Source: Oscillospiraceae bacterium (lineage in GTDB: Bacteria > Bacillota > Clostridia > Oscillospirales > Ruminococcaceae). Taken from it: 58,634 nucleotides of DNA. The stretch spans positions 1 through 58,634 of the forward strand of contig JAQYLI010000021.1 of NCBI GenBank assembly GCA_028720105.1, given 5' to 3'. The number at the start of each line of letters is the position of its first letter. Position 1 is the stretch's first letter. Made by a program: the position numbers and the translations under genes. The notes below the pieces were generated by a model. It was not told the origin of the DNA. It worked only from the letters and a program-made list of their open reading frames with translations, and searched no databases. Shown piece after piece: positions 8,817-17,017 of this stretch.

Positions 8817-10613
8817 TCATCGCCTTTCCGAATCTGTTGTAATGCTGCTTCCTGCAGCCGAATTGCGTGAAACGGGATTGCGGGGAAGGGTTATTCTTAT
8901 GGTGGTTCCTTCGCCCTCCTTGGTTTTTATTGTAAGTCCGTACTGCTCGCCGTGGTACATTTTAATTCGCTTGTTTACGTTTGTGAGTCCTATGCTCTTG
9001 CCCGAAGAGGTATCGTTCCGTCTTAGCTTTGCTTCAAGCTCACGGAGCTTATCTTTGCTCATTCCGCTGCCGTTGTCCTTGACGTCGATAATTACGTTGT
9101 CGCCGCTGTAATATACCTTTATGTCGATATGCCCGTTATCCTTGCAGCCCTCAATGCCGTGAACAAATGCGTTCTCTACCACAGGCTGAATTACGAGGGG
9201 CAGTATCATATAATCCTTTGAGACCTCGGAATAAATGCTGTAGGAAACTCTGTCCCCGAACCGCGCTGCCTGCAGCTCAAGATAGCCGTTTGTAAACTCA
9301 AGCTCGGAGCGGAGCGTTACCTCGCCGTCCTTAAATTCAAGACAACGGCGCATAAATTTGCCCAGTTTCTTCACAAGATCGGCAGTTTCCTTGTCATTGT
9401 TGCAAAAAGCCTTCATTCGTATGGTCTCAAGGGTATTGTAAAGAAAATGGGGATTTATCTGGCTGGCAAGAGCCTTGAACTCGGCTTCCATCTGAACGAA
9501 TTTAAATTCCTCATTCTGGAGCTTTGCCTGATAAACATCGTTCATCATAGTCTGCATACTGTGGATCATCTGCTCAAGGTCGGTGTACAGCTCGGCGATC
9601 TCATCGTGACCTTCGTCGGTAAATTCCACATTGAAATCGCCTCCTGCCACAGCGTGCATTTTTTCGCTGAGCAGAGTGACGCGCCTTGAGAAAACGCTGG
9701 TGAACAGTACGATAATGAGCAGCGAAAGGATAAAGAACAGACAGAAATAACCGCCGTATATTATGGACAGCTTATTTATCTCAAGGTCAGCAACTCCCGA
9801 AGGGATAAGGAAAACGATTTGAAAATTCTCTCCATAATTAAAATTTTCCGTTATGGTATATCCCCTGAAACCCAGAAGCCCTTCTTCCATAACATTTCTG
9901 CCATTCATTGATATCGACTCGTCAAATTCTATCCTGCCGCCTTCCTTTGCGCCCTCATAATTGCTGAAAAAGACCTTACCGTCTCCGACGCACAGGATAC
10001 TCTTGCTGTCTTCCGACGATGCGCTTCTTCCTATCCAGCTATCGGAGATAAGCGCGGAAGCCACTCCTATGACCTTATTTTCCTTTTTGATCGCCTTGAT
10101 GCAGCCGAGATGAGCCTTTCCGTCCGTTCGGTCAATAATAACGTCCCAGAAAAAGTCATTGCTTTCAAGCCTTGCCTTTTCATACCAGGTCTGAGACTTG
10201 ATCTGCTCGTCCGCAAAAATATAATCGGCGTTGCACACAAAATCGCTGCGCTCGGTATACACCTTTATGCTTTCTATCTGAGGGAATGAATCAAGATATC
10301 TCTTATGAGGGCCTCGGCTGTAATATTTGTAATATTCGGCATTGCTCTCATATTCGTTCTCCAGAAATGCAATAACATTTTCATCTGTGACGAACATATC
10401 CATAGCCGACTCGGCTGAATCTACCGTATCTGCTATTCTTGTACGGATACTGTCAGCCTTGACGTTTGCGATGCTGATGATCTTATCGGCTGCACCGGAG
10501 CGCAAATTGATAAGCAGCATTATGCTTGCCGCAAAAAGGGGCAGTATTACCGTGAGAAACATTATCAGCATCTGATTTCTGATAGAGCTGTTTTTTAAAC
10601 TGATATGCTTCAT
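8817..10613 (-). CDS. YesM-like sensor histidine kinase (598 aa)
   Basis: A first membrane helix at residues 14-36 and a second at 282-307 enclose an extracellular Cache-like sensing region of about 245 residues. A HAMP linker follows (AVAGGDFNVEF). The His_kinase domain has the phosphorylation site QINPHFLYNTLE with His389. The ATPase part shows PVVENAFVHGIEG and VKDNGSGM. This is the kinase partner of the regulator immediately downstream. The gene has its own sigma-A promoter at 10652-10680. Confidence 0.9.
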   Translation of the reverse strand: MKHISLKNSSIRNQMLIMFLTVILPLFAASIMLLINLRSGAADKIISIANVKADSIRTRIADTVDSAESAMDMFVTDENVIAFLENEYESNAEYYKYYSRGPHKRYLDSFPQIESIKVYTERSDFVCNADYIFADEQIKSQTWYEKARLESNDFFWDVIIDRTDGKAHLGCIKAIKKENKVIGVASALISDSWIGRSASSEDSKSILCVGDGKVFFSNYEGAKEGGRIEFDESISMNGRNVMEEGLLGFRGYTITENFNYGENFQIVFLIPSGVADLEINKLSIIYGGYFCLFFILSLLIIVLFTSVFSRRVTLLSEKMHAVAGGDFNVEFTDEGHDEIAELYTDLEQMIHSMQTMMNDVYQAKLQNEEFKFVQMEAEFKALASQINPHFLYNTLETIRMKAFCNNDKETADLVKKLGKFMRRCLEFKDGEVTLRSELEFTNGYLELQAARFGDRVSYSIYSEVSKDYMILPLVIQPVVENAFVHGIEGCKDNGHIDIKVYYSGDNVIIDVKDNGSGMSKDKLRELEAKLRRNDTSSGKSIGLTNVNKRIKMYHGEQYGLTIKTKEGEGTTIRITLPRNPVSRNSAAGSSITTDSERR

Positions 10614-10651
10614 TTTACAAAACCGCCCCTCAAAAATAAATATACATTTTG

Positions 10652-10680
10652 ATTATACCACAAAGGCACACTTTTTTCAA
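10652..10680 (-). promoter_or_regulatory. Promoter of the sensor kinase/regulator operon
   Basis: Minus-strand -35 TTGAAA (10680-10675), a 17-base spacer and -10 TATAAT (10657-10652) lie about 40 bases ahead of the kinase start. Confidence 0.75.
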
Positions 10681-10726
10681 TAGAAAAAAATCAGAATATT
10701 ACAAAAATTCACTCAATTTAAAATAA

Positions 10727-10753
10727 GAAAGCGGAGCAGGAAAGCGCTCCGCC
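10727..10753 (-). terminator. Terminator of the HD-GYP gene
   Basis: GCGGAGC and GCTCCGC pair around a short loop. On the minus strand the stem is followed by a T-rich stretch (TTTCTTATTTT), as expected at the end of the HD-GYP gene that stops at 10759. Confidence 0.7.
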
Positions 10754-10758
10754 GGAAA

Positions 10759-12171
10759 TCAGATATTTTTGTTTAGTATCTCGTTTATCTTCTTAACAAA
10801 GAACGTAGGTGTAAATGGCTTGGTTATATAACCGCTTATGCCGAATTTAAGTGCCTTGCTAAGAGTTTCCCTGGAGCTGTCGGCGGTAACGAAAATAACG
10901 GGCAGACTGCGGGTCAGTTCATCGGAACGTATGCGTATGAGCGTCTCAATGCCGTCCATAAGGGGCATTTCAACATCAAGAAGGATAAGGTCGATATCGG
11001 TTTCCTCTCTGAGTATCTTCAAAGCAGCCCTTCCGGAGCTTGCCTGAAGTATCTTATACTGCTTGTAGCGGCTGAGAATATACTCCGCCATTTTGAGTAT
11101 CATAGGATCGTCGTCCACAAGAAGAATCTTCCAGTCATTCTTGGATATCTGGCGGCGCTCAAAATTCTTGTCGTCGTAAATTATGGAAAGAATTACCTTT
11201 GCAATCTCAGGGTCAAACTGCGTTCCCGAGCCTTTTATAAATTCCTCGCGTACCTGCTGCTGCTGCATACTGCTGCGGTAAACCATTTCGGAGGTCATCG
11301 AGTCGTAAGCGTCGGCAGCGGCTATTATTCTTGCGGCAAGAGGGATATCCTCGCCGCTCAGTCCGTCGGGATAGCCTGTGCCGTCATATCGTTCGTGATG
11401 CCATCTGATACCCTGATTTATCTCGGGTATCTGGGTAACTCCTTTGAAAATTTTAGAGCCGATAATGGTGTGCTGTCTCAGATCGTTGAACTCTTCCTCC
11501 GAAAGAGACGCTCTTTTGCCGACAATATAATCGGGAATAGCCACCATTCCGATATCGTGAACAAGAGCGGCACAGTATATTTTCATCTGTTCTTCTTCGG
11601 TACCGCCCATTCTTTTAAGTATCTCCCTCGCAAGAGAAGCAGAACGCCTTGAGTGACCTCTGAAGCAGGGATCCTTGACCTCCGCAAGCAGAGATACTGC
11701 CTTGATGAGCTGATATGCCATACTGTTGAGGCAGGACTGGGCTTCGGCAAACATTTCATCGTCGGATTTTTCGTCCTCTGTGGTCCCGGAAGATATGCTT
11801 ATCTCGTCAAAAATACTTTTGATCTTTTCAGCGACCTCGTGAAAATCCTCCGAACGGAAAACAATGAAAAACGAGTCGCTTGCATAGCTTTCCGTTTTCT
11901 CATCGTTCTCTCCCTCGTTCTCAAGGCAGATGACTGTCAGAGCGGACACACGTTCGTCGTTGTGCATAGTACGCGCTATCTCCGCTCTTAGAGCAGGGTC
12001 GGCAATATCAAGCACAACAACGTCGGGGAGAGTCCTGCCGCCTATAGTAAACACAGGCTCATCGGCAGGAGTAAGAAAAAATTCATATCCGGGTCCGAGA
12101 ATTTTATCTATGCTTTGACCGATATCTTCAACATCGGATATTATCAGTATCTTCCTGGAACGCTGGAGCAT
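10759..12171 (-). CDS. HD-GYP domain response regulator (470 aa)
   Basis: Three parts are visible. Residues 1-120 resemble a receiver fold but lack the normal acidic pair (IISDVED), so this is probably a pseudo-receiver. The middle has an HD-GYP domain with HDIGM and HHERYDGTGYPDGLSG. The C-terminus is a full receiver (LLVDDDP, phospho-Asp in LILLDVEMPLMDG, late Lys in YITKPFTP). HD-GYP domains usually hydrolyse cyclic di-GMP. The unusual order, with the intact receiver last, suggests control from both ends. It has its own promoter (12254-12282) and terminator, so it is a single-gene unit. Confidence 0.88.
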   Translation of the reverse strand: MLQRSRKILIISDVEDIGQSIDKILGPGYEFFLTPADEPVFTIGGRTLPDVVVLDIADPALRAEIARTMHNDERVSALTVICLENEGENDEKTESYASDSFFIVFRSEDFHEVAEKIKSIFDEISISSGTTEDEKSDDEMFAEAQSCLNSMAYQLIKAVSLLAEVKDPCFRGHSRRSASLAREILKRMGGTEEEQMKIYCAALVHDIGMVAIPDYIVGKRASLSEEEFNDLRQHTIIGSKIFKGVTQIPEINQGIRWHHERYDGTGYPDGLSGEDIPLAARIIAAADAYDSMTSEMVYRSSMQQQQVREEFIKGSGTQFDPEIAKVILSIIYDDKNFERRQISKNDWKILLVDDDPMILKMAEYILSRYKQYKILQASSGRAALKILREETDIDLILLDVEMPLMDGIETLIRIRSDELTRSLPVIFVTADSSRETLSKALKFGISGYITKPFTPTFFVKKINEILNKNI

Positions 12172-12253
12172 ATCACTACCGCCTTTCTGTTTTCCTATAG
12201 CAAAACATCTTTCTCATATTGTAAAAATCATACAATATATATCATCTTATGTT

Positions 12254-12282
12254 ATTATACCATAATCTTTCATTATTGTCAA
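12254..12282 (-). promoter_or_regulatory. Promoter of the HD-GYP gene
   Basis: Minus-strand TTGACA (12282-12277), a 17-base spacer and TATAAT (12259-12254): a perfect match to the sigma-A consensus. Confidence 0.85.
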
Positions 12283-12390
12283 TATAGTTTACTTTTTATT
12301 ATTTTATGTCAAAACAAGCCGAAATACGGTGTTGTATAAAATGCCTAAAAAAACGTTTTCAAATTCTAAGCTTAAATTTACACAAATATG

Positions 12391-12419
12391 TAGACTTGTC
12401 GAAATAGATGTTGTATAAT
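12391..12419 (+). promoter_or_regulatory. Promoter of the fucA block
   Basis: Plus-strand TAGACT (12391-12396), a 17-base spacer and TATAAT (12414-12419) lie 37 bases before the aldolase start. A related stretch with the same CGAAATA...TGTTGTATAA core occurs about 80 bases upstream (near 12320-12340) and may be a second promoter or a repeated operator. Confidence 0.6.
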
Positions 12420-12456
12420 ATAAACATAAATATTCCCTTGAAAGGATTTTAATCTT

Positions 12457-13146
12457 ATGAATATTAACGAAGTAAAAGAGCAGATGTGCGATGTCTGCCA
12501 TAAAATGTGGCAGCTGGGCTGGGTCGCAGCAAATGACGGAAACGTTTCGGTAAGGCTTGACGACGGCACATTTCTCGCCACCCCCACAGGCATATCCAAA
12601 AGCTTCATCACCCCCGAAAAGATCGTAAGGATAGACGGCGAGGGCAACGTTATTGAAGCTGAAAACGGCTACCGTCCTTCCTCGGAGATAAAAATGCATC
12701 TGCGCTGCTATAAGGAGCGCGAGGACGTAGGCGGAGTTGTTCACGCCCACCCTCCCACTGCCACAGGCTATGCTGTGGCAAACAAAGCTCTTGACGGCTA
12801 TACTATGATCGAAGCGGTCATTGCTGTAGGCAGCGTTCCCGTGACCCCCTACGGCACCCCTTCTACATACGAAGTACCCGACGCCATTGCTCCCTATCTC
12901 AAGGAGCACGATGTAATGCTTCTGCAAAATCACGGGGCACTTACCGTAGGCGCAGACCTGCTCACCGCCTACTACAGAATGGAGACTCTGGAGCTTTTCG
13001 CCAAGATATCCCTCACCGCTCACCTGCTGGGCGGCGAAAGAGAAATATCCCGTGAAAACATAGACCGTCTCTGCAGTATGCGTGAAAACTACAAGGTAAC
13101 AGGCAGGCACCCGGGCTACAAAAAATACCCCTACGGAGACAAGTAA
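12457..13146 (+). CDS. fucA: L-fuculose-1-phosphate aldolase-type class II aldolase (229 aa)
   Basis: Zinc-dependent class II aldolase of the FucA/AraD family. The N-terminal WQLGWVAANDGNVSVR block binds the substrate phosphate. GVVHAHPPTATGYA and the later LLQNHGALTVG supply zinc-binding histidines, and SSEIKMH carries the acidic residue. Length fits FucA (about 215-230). It would split L-fuculose-1-phosphate into dihydroxyacetone phosphate and L-lactaldehyde in the cytoplasm, and FucO downstream would reduce the lactaldehyde. L-rhamnulose-1-phosphate or ribulose phosphate are alternative substrates. The ribosome binding site AAAGGA precedes the ATG. Confidence 0.85.
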   Translation: MNINEVKEQMCDVCHKMWQLGWVAANDGNVSVRLDDGTFLATPTGISKSFITPEKIVRIDGEGNVIEAENGYRPSSEIKMHLRCYKEREDVGGVVHAHPPTATGYAVANKALDGYTMIEAVIAVGSVPVTPYGTPSTYEVPDAIAPYLKEHDVMLLQNHGALTVGADLLTAYYRMETLELFAKISLTAHLLGGEREISRENIDRLCSMRENYKVTGRHPGYKKYPYGDK

Positions 13147-13167
13147 CAGTTCATATGGAGGACGCAG

Positions 13168-13758
13168 ATGGACGAACGGGAACTTATTGCACAGATGGAC
13201 CGCAATCAGCGGCTTATGATACGGATAGACAAGCTGTTTTATGTGACAGGCTTTCTCTGCGTTATCATAAACGGAGTTGTTTCCCTGTTCGATATGATAA
13301 GCATACCGATCCATCTCGGCACCGAAAATATTATAGGGCTGCTTGAAAGTCTCCTTGCCCCCGTATCTGTTGTGTTCAGCATCTTTTCCTCCTGCAAGCG
13401 TGAAAAATGGACTGTGTACGCACTTGCCGTATTCCTCCTGCGTGTTATTTTTGTAATGATATCACAGAAAAGCTTTATGATGGGAGTGCCGTTTCTATTG
13501 CTCTTTGCACTTCCTCAGTTTCTGTGTATGCGGCAGTACAAGGTGCTGTCGGTGCTGAAAGGGCAGTTCGGCTATCCGGGCTTCAATTCGGAAATATATA
13601 TGCATAAGCCCAACCGCCGCACCTCGGGCGAAGAATTTGCCTCCCGAATGAAGCGTGCAAAAAAGAACCCCGAAAGCACCCGTATGGACGATATAAAGCC
13701 TCCTCCCACAAGCGGCGACTACGAGGATATTTTCACACACCGTAAAAAGCCGCTGTAA
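13168..13758 (+). CDS. Small membrane protein of unknown function (196 aa)
   Basis: Not recognised. Four hydrophobic stretches lie at about residues 20-45, 55-72, 80-98 and 105-118, followed by a charged cytoplasmic tail rich in Arg, Lys and Pro with a PPPTSGDYEDIF segment. GGAGG stands six bases before the ATG. The position between the aldolase and lactaldehyde reductase genes, with a gap of only 21 bases after fucA, shows it is transcribed with them. It does not look like a sugar permease (too short, no transporter signature). Confidence 0.6.
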   Translation: MDERELIAQMDRNQRLMIRIDKLFYVTGFLCVIINGVVSLFDMISIPIHLGTENIIGLLESLLAPVSVVFSIFSSCKREKWTVYALAVFLLRVIFVMISQKSFMMGVPFLLLFALPQFLCMRQYKVLSVLKGQFGYPGFNSEIYMHKPNRRTSGEEFASRMKRAKKNPESTRMDDIKPPPTSGDYEDIFTHRKKPL

Positions 13759-13820
13759 AACAGTTAAATTAAGTAACCAATGCAGATCTATCTGCAAAAA
13801 TATAAAGGAGTTGGTAAATT

Positions 13821-14969
13821 ATAGCAAACAGATTTATCCTTAATGAGACATCTTATCACGGCTCGGGCGCAATTGCAGCCATTGCAGACGAAGCAAAGGG
13901 CAGAGGCTTTAAAAAGGCTCTCGTATGCTCCGACCCCGACCTTATCAAGTTCGGCGTTACAAAAAAAGTAACCGATGTGCTTAACAATGCAGGGCTTGCC
14001 TACGAGATCTTCTCGGAAATAAAGCCCAATCCTTCAATCGAAAATGTTCAGTCGGGCGTTGCCGCATTCAAGGCAGCGGGCGCTGATTATCTTATCGCAA
14101 TCGGCGGCGGCTCTTCTATGGACACCGCAAAGGCTGTGGGCATAATCATCAACAACCCCGAATTTGCCGATGTAAGAAGCCTTGAGGGCGTTGCGGACAC
14201 CAAAAACAAGTGCGTGCCTATCCTCGCCGTACCCACCACCGCAGGAACAGCCGCAGAGGTAACTATTAACTACGTTATCACCGATGTTCAGAAGAACAGA
14301 AAAATGGTGTGCGTTGACCCCCACGATATCCCCGTTGTGGCATTTGTTGACCCCGATATGATGTCCTCAATGCCCAAGGGTCTTACCGCCGCAACAGGTA
14401 TGGACGCTCTCACCCACGCAATCGAGGGTTACATAACCGCAGGTGCCTGGGAGCTTTCCGATATGTTCCACTTAAAGGCAATCGAAATTATCGGCAGAAG
14501 TCTCAGAAATGCCGTAGCAAATACTCCCGAGGGCAGAACAGATATGGCTTTGGGACAGTATATCGCAGGTATGGGCTTCTCAAACGTGGGACTTGGAATT
14601 GTACACTCAATGGCTCACCCTCTCGGCGCGCTTTATGACACACCTCACGGCATTGCAAACGCAATAATCCTCCCCACCGTAATGGAGTATAACGCTCCCG
14701 CAACAGGGGAAAAATACCGTGAGATAGCAAGAGCAATGGGCGTTAAGGGCGTTGATGATATGTCTCAGGAAGAATACCGCAAGGCTGCCATTGACGCAGT
14801 TAAGCAGCTTGCAAAGGACGTTGGAATTCCCGAAGACCTGAAGGATATCGTAAAGGCTGAGGATATCCCCTTCCTTTCCCAGTCCGCATACGATGACGCC
14901 TGCCGTCCCGGAAACCCCAGAGAGACTTCCGTTGAGGAGATCGCAGAGCTTTACAGATCCCTCATCTGA
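13821..14969 (+). CDS. fucO: Lactaldehyde reductase, iron-dependent alcohol dehydrogenase, probable ATA (or ATT) start (382 aa)
   Basis: The protein follows the FucO family from its first residues (ANRFILNETSYHGSGA) to its last. It has the NAD-binding GGGSSMDTAK motif and the iron ligands in GMDALTHAIEGYITAGAW and GIVHSMAHPLGALYDTPHG. It reduces L-lactaldehyde to L-1,2-propanediol. No ATG, GTG or TTG exists in frame ahead of the conserved N-terminus. The codon at the family start position is ATA (13821-13823), preceded by ATT and by an in-frame TAA at 13815. AAAGGAG (13804-13810) is well placed. The first usual start codon, GTG at 13977, would remove 52 residues of the nucleotide-binding fold. 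So this uses a rare start codon, or one base is miscalled or mutated. Confidence 0.85.
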   Translation: MANRFILNETSYHGSGAIAAIADEAKGRGFKKALVCSDPDLIKFGVTKKVTDVLNNAGLAYEIFSEIKPNPSIENVQSGVAAFKAAGADYLIAIGGGSSMDTAKAVGIIINNPEFADVRSLEGVADTKNKCVPILAVPTTAGTAAEVTINYVITDVQKNRKMVCVDPHDIPVVAFVDPDMMSSMPKGLTAATGMDALTHAIEGYITAGAWELSDMFHLKAIEIIGRSLRNAVANTPEGRTDMALGQYIAGMGFSNVGLGIVHSMAHPLGALYDTPHGIANAIILPTVMEYNAPATGEKYREIARAMGVKGVDDMSQEEYRKAAIDAVKQLAKDVGIPEDLKDIVKAEDIPFLSQSAYDDACRPGNPRETSVEEIAELYRSLI

Positions 14970-14998
14970 CGAATAATATCTTTCCGCGCAAAGCAAAA

Positions 14999-15040
14999 CA
15001 GGGGCGTTCACCGCAGAGCGCCCTTGTAATGTTTTTGTGA
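14999..15040 (+). terminator. Terminator after fucO
   Basis: CAGGGGCG and CGCCCTTG pair into an eight-base stem (one G-T pair) around a 12-base loop, with a TGTTTTT stretch shortly after. A second hairpin with a 13-base imperfect stem follows at about 15047-15085, just ahead of the acetyltransferase ribosome binding site. Confidence 0.6.
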
Positions 15041-15112
15041 TATTTCCTCCGACGATGAACAGCGTAATTTTCATCATCGGAGCAAAAATCATAAAAAGGA
15101 ATGATAACAAAA

Positions 15113-15679
15113 ATGCGAATGACCCTGAAACGAGTTAAATACTCGCTTCCCGAATACAAACAGATCAAGGAGCTTTATCTGAACGCCTTTCCCCCCGAAG
15201 AACGCCCTCCTTTTTTCCTGCTTATGTCAAAGACAGGCAGAGATGACGTTGATTTCTGGGGAATATACGCCGACGGTAAATGGATAGGGCTTGCATATGT
15301 CATCTCAAAGGACAAGCTTTCATACTTGTTTTACCTTGCAGTATCGGAGGCCGAAAGAGGCAAAGGCTTCGGCTCTGCTATTATCCGAACGCTCAGACGT
15401 ATGTATGACGGTCAGCTGCTATTTCTGGCTCTTGAAACTCTTGATGAAGCTGCACCCAATTATGATGAACGATTAAAGCGGAGAAATTTCTATATGCATA
15501 ACGGTCTGAAACCCGTTGACTGTCAGATAACCGAGGGCGGTGTTACCTATGATGTAATGGGCACATCGGAACACCTTGAGCCCGATGATTACACCCGAAT
15601 GATGAATGAATACGCAGGCAGGCTGTTTTCACACATTTACCCCTATTCTATTTCTCAAACAGAAAGGACAGCAGAATGA
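15113..15679 (+). CDS. GNAT-family N-acetyltransferase (188 aa)
   Basis: The acetyl-CoA-binding motif of the GNAT fold is clear (AERGKGFGSAIIRTL), with preceding beta strands (YLFYLAVSE) and later ALETLDEAAPN and RRNFYMHNGL. The substrate is not predictable. Three ATG codons are possible (15101, 15113, 15119). The AAAAAGGA ends at 15100, directly before the first, so 15113 has the best spacing. The gene's last bases overlap the next gene as ATGA. Confidence 0.78.
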   Translation: MRMTLKRVKYSLPEYKQIKELYLNAFPPEERPPFFLLMSKTGRDDVDFWGIYADGKWIGLAYVISKDKLSYLFYLAVSEAERGKGFGSAIIRTLRRMYDGQLLFLALETLDEAAPNYDERLKRRNFYMHNGLKPVDCQITEGGVTYDVMGTSEHLEPDDYTRMMNEYAGRLFSHIYPYSISQTERTAE

Positions 15680-15996
15680 AGCTTGAACTTAAAATAGATA
15701 TTGATGAAATAAACTATGCACAGGCGATCAGAGCATTGCTCCCCTACATCAAAAAAGAGGACCTGCCAATTCCCGATATGGTTAAAAATGCCGCCGAAAC
15801 CCCCGGGGTACTGGAAAATTTTCTGAAATTTATCCCCAAAAGCAAGCAGGACGAAATACTGTTAAAAGTATTTGAAAAAAACAAAGTCAGAATAATCGCA
15901 AAGGCTCATAGGGTAGCCGAAAACCGCGGCGTAGACGTTACCATATCGGATATCACCCTGACCGAGCAGACCGATGATGTTGTTGTTTTAGGCTGA
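15676..15996 (+). CDS. Hypothetical protein (106 aa)
   Basis: Not recognised. It is a small soluble protein, acidic at the start (MKLELKIDIDEINYAQ) with helical segments (MVKNAAETPGVLENFL) and a beta-rich end (VDVTISDITLTEQTDDVVVL). Translation is coupled to the acetyltransferase by an ATGA overlap. It has no membrane segment, cysteine cluster or known motif. Confidence 0.6.
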   Translation: MKLELKIDIDEINYAQAIRALLPYIKKEDLPIPDMVKNAAETPGVLENFLKFIPKSKQDEILLKVFEKNKVRIIAKAHRVAENRGVDVTISDITLTEQTDDVVVLG

Positions 15997-16028
15997 GAGC
16001 AATGGAATATGAAAGGAAGGATATTTTT

Positions 16029-16556
16029 ATGAACGAAGTTATAAAATGCCTCACCGAGCGCAGAAGCGTCCGCTCCTATGACGGCAGACCCCTGCCAGAC
16101 GATGTGCTTGAGGAAATACTCACCGCAGGAAAATTCGCCCCCAGCGGTATGGACAGACAGCCCACAATAATGGTTGCTGTAAGAAATAAAGACCTTATCG
16201 CCGACCTGTCAATGCTGAACGCAGCCGTTATGGGCAGCAATACTGACCCGTTCTACGGCGCAGGCACGGTAATAATCGTGTTCGCCGACAGCACCGTACA
16301 CACCTATATGGAGGACGGGGCACTTGTAATGGGAAATCTTCTGAACGCCGCTCATTCCCTTGGCGTTGACTCTTGCTGGATACACCGTGCAAGAGAGGTT
16401 TTCGAGACGGAAGAAGGCAGGGCACTTATGAAAAAATGGGGCATTGACGAGAAATACAAGGGTATCGGCAACTGCATTCTCGGCTATTCCGACAAGCCGT
16501 ATCCCGAAGCAAAGTCTCGAAAAGATGGACGTGTAATTTACGTTAACAATAAATAA
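16029..16556 (+). CDS. Nitroreductase-family flavoprotein (175 aa)
   Basis: FMN-binding nitroreductase fold: N-terminal ERRSVRSYDGRPLPDDVLEEIL, the APSGMDRQP loop, then NLLNAAHSLGVDSCWIHRA and the C-terminal GIGNCILGYSDKPYPEAKSRKDGRV (key parts). Such enzymes reduce nitro groups, quinones or other acceptors with NAD(P)H. An upstream ATG at 16002 exists, but AAGGAAGG at 16013-16020 clearly serves the ATG at 16029. It is in line with fucU, 14 bases apart. Confidence 0.85.
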   Translation: MNEVIKCLTERRSVRSYDGRPLPDDVLEEILTAGKFAPSGMDRQPTIMVAVRNKDLIADLSMLNAAVMGSNTDPFYGAGTVIIVFADSTVHTYMEDGALVMGNLLNAAHSLGVDSCWIHRAREVFETEEGRALMKKWGIDEKYKGIGNCILGYSDKPYPEAKSRKDGRVIYVNNK

Positions 16557-16570
16557 AGGAGGATTTTCCA

Positions 16571-16999
16571 ATGCTTAAAAATATACCGAAAATAATTTCC
16601 CCCGAGCTTATCAAGACTCTTATGGAAATGGGTCACGGTGACGAGCTTGTTATCGGAGACGGAAATTTTCCCGCCGAGACCTATGGCAAGAGAGTTATCC
16701 GCTGTGACGGTCACGGCGTTCCCGAGCTGCTTGACGCAATAATGCAGCTTTTCCCCTTAGACACATACACCGAAAAGCCCGTAATGCTTATGGAGGTAGT
16801 ACCCGGCGACCCCGTTGTACCTACTATCTGGGAGGAATACAAGGAGATAATAAACAAGTACGAGCCCGAAAACTGCAAGATAGAAATGATCGAGCGTTTT
16901 GCATTTTACGAGCGTGCAAAAAATGCCTATGCCATTGTTGCAACAGGCGAGGAAGCAATTTACGCAAACATAATACTCAAAAAAGGCGTAGTAAAGTAA
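16571..16999 (+). CDS. fucU: L-fucose mutarotase, RbsD/FucU family (142 aa)
   Basis: The RbsD/FucU fold is seen in LIKTLMEMGHGDELVIGDGNFPAE (key residues His and Asp in GHGDELVIGD) and in the C-terminal YERAKNAYAIVATGE. FucU interconverts alpha and beta anomers of L-fucose and makes the decameric cytoplasmic enzyme. The length agrees with FucU (140-145). The context with a fuculose-phosphate aldolase and FucO favours fucose over ribose. The ribosome binding site AAAGGAGG is placed well. Confidence 0.85.
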   Translation: MLKNIPKIISPELIKTLMEMGHGDELVIGDGNFPAETYGKRVIRCDGHGVPELLDAIMQLFPLDTYTEKPVMLMEVVPGDPVVPTIWEEYKEIINKYEPENCKIEMIERFAFYERAKNAYAIVATGEEAIYANIILKKGVVK

Positions 17000-17017
17000 C
17001 AGAAAGGCGGAAAGATT

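Noticed and set aside
12304-13314. Open frame of 336 codons on the minus strand across the aldolase gene
   Set aside because: It is the antisense of fucA, continues into low-complexity intergenic sequence, has no ribosome binding site and reads as unstructured Val/His/Cys-rich text.
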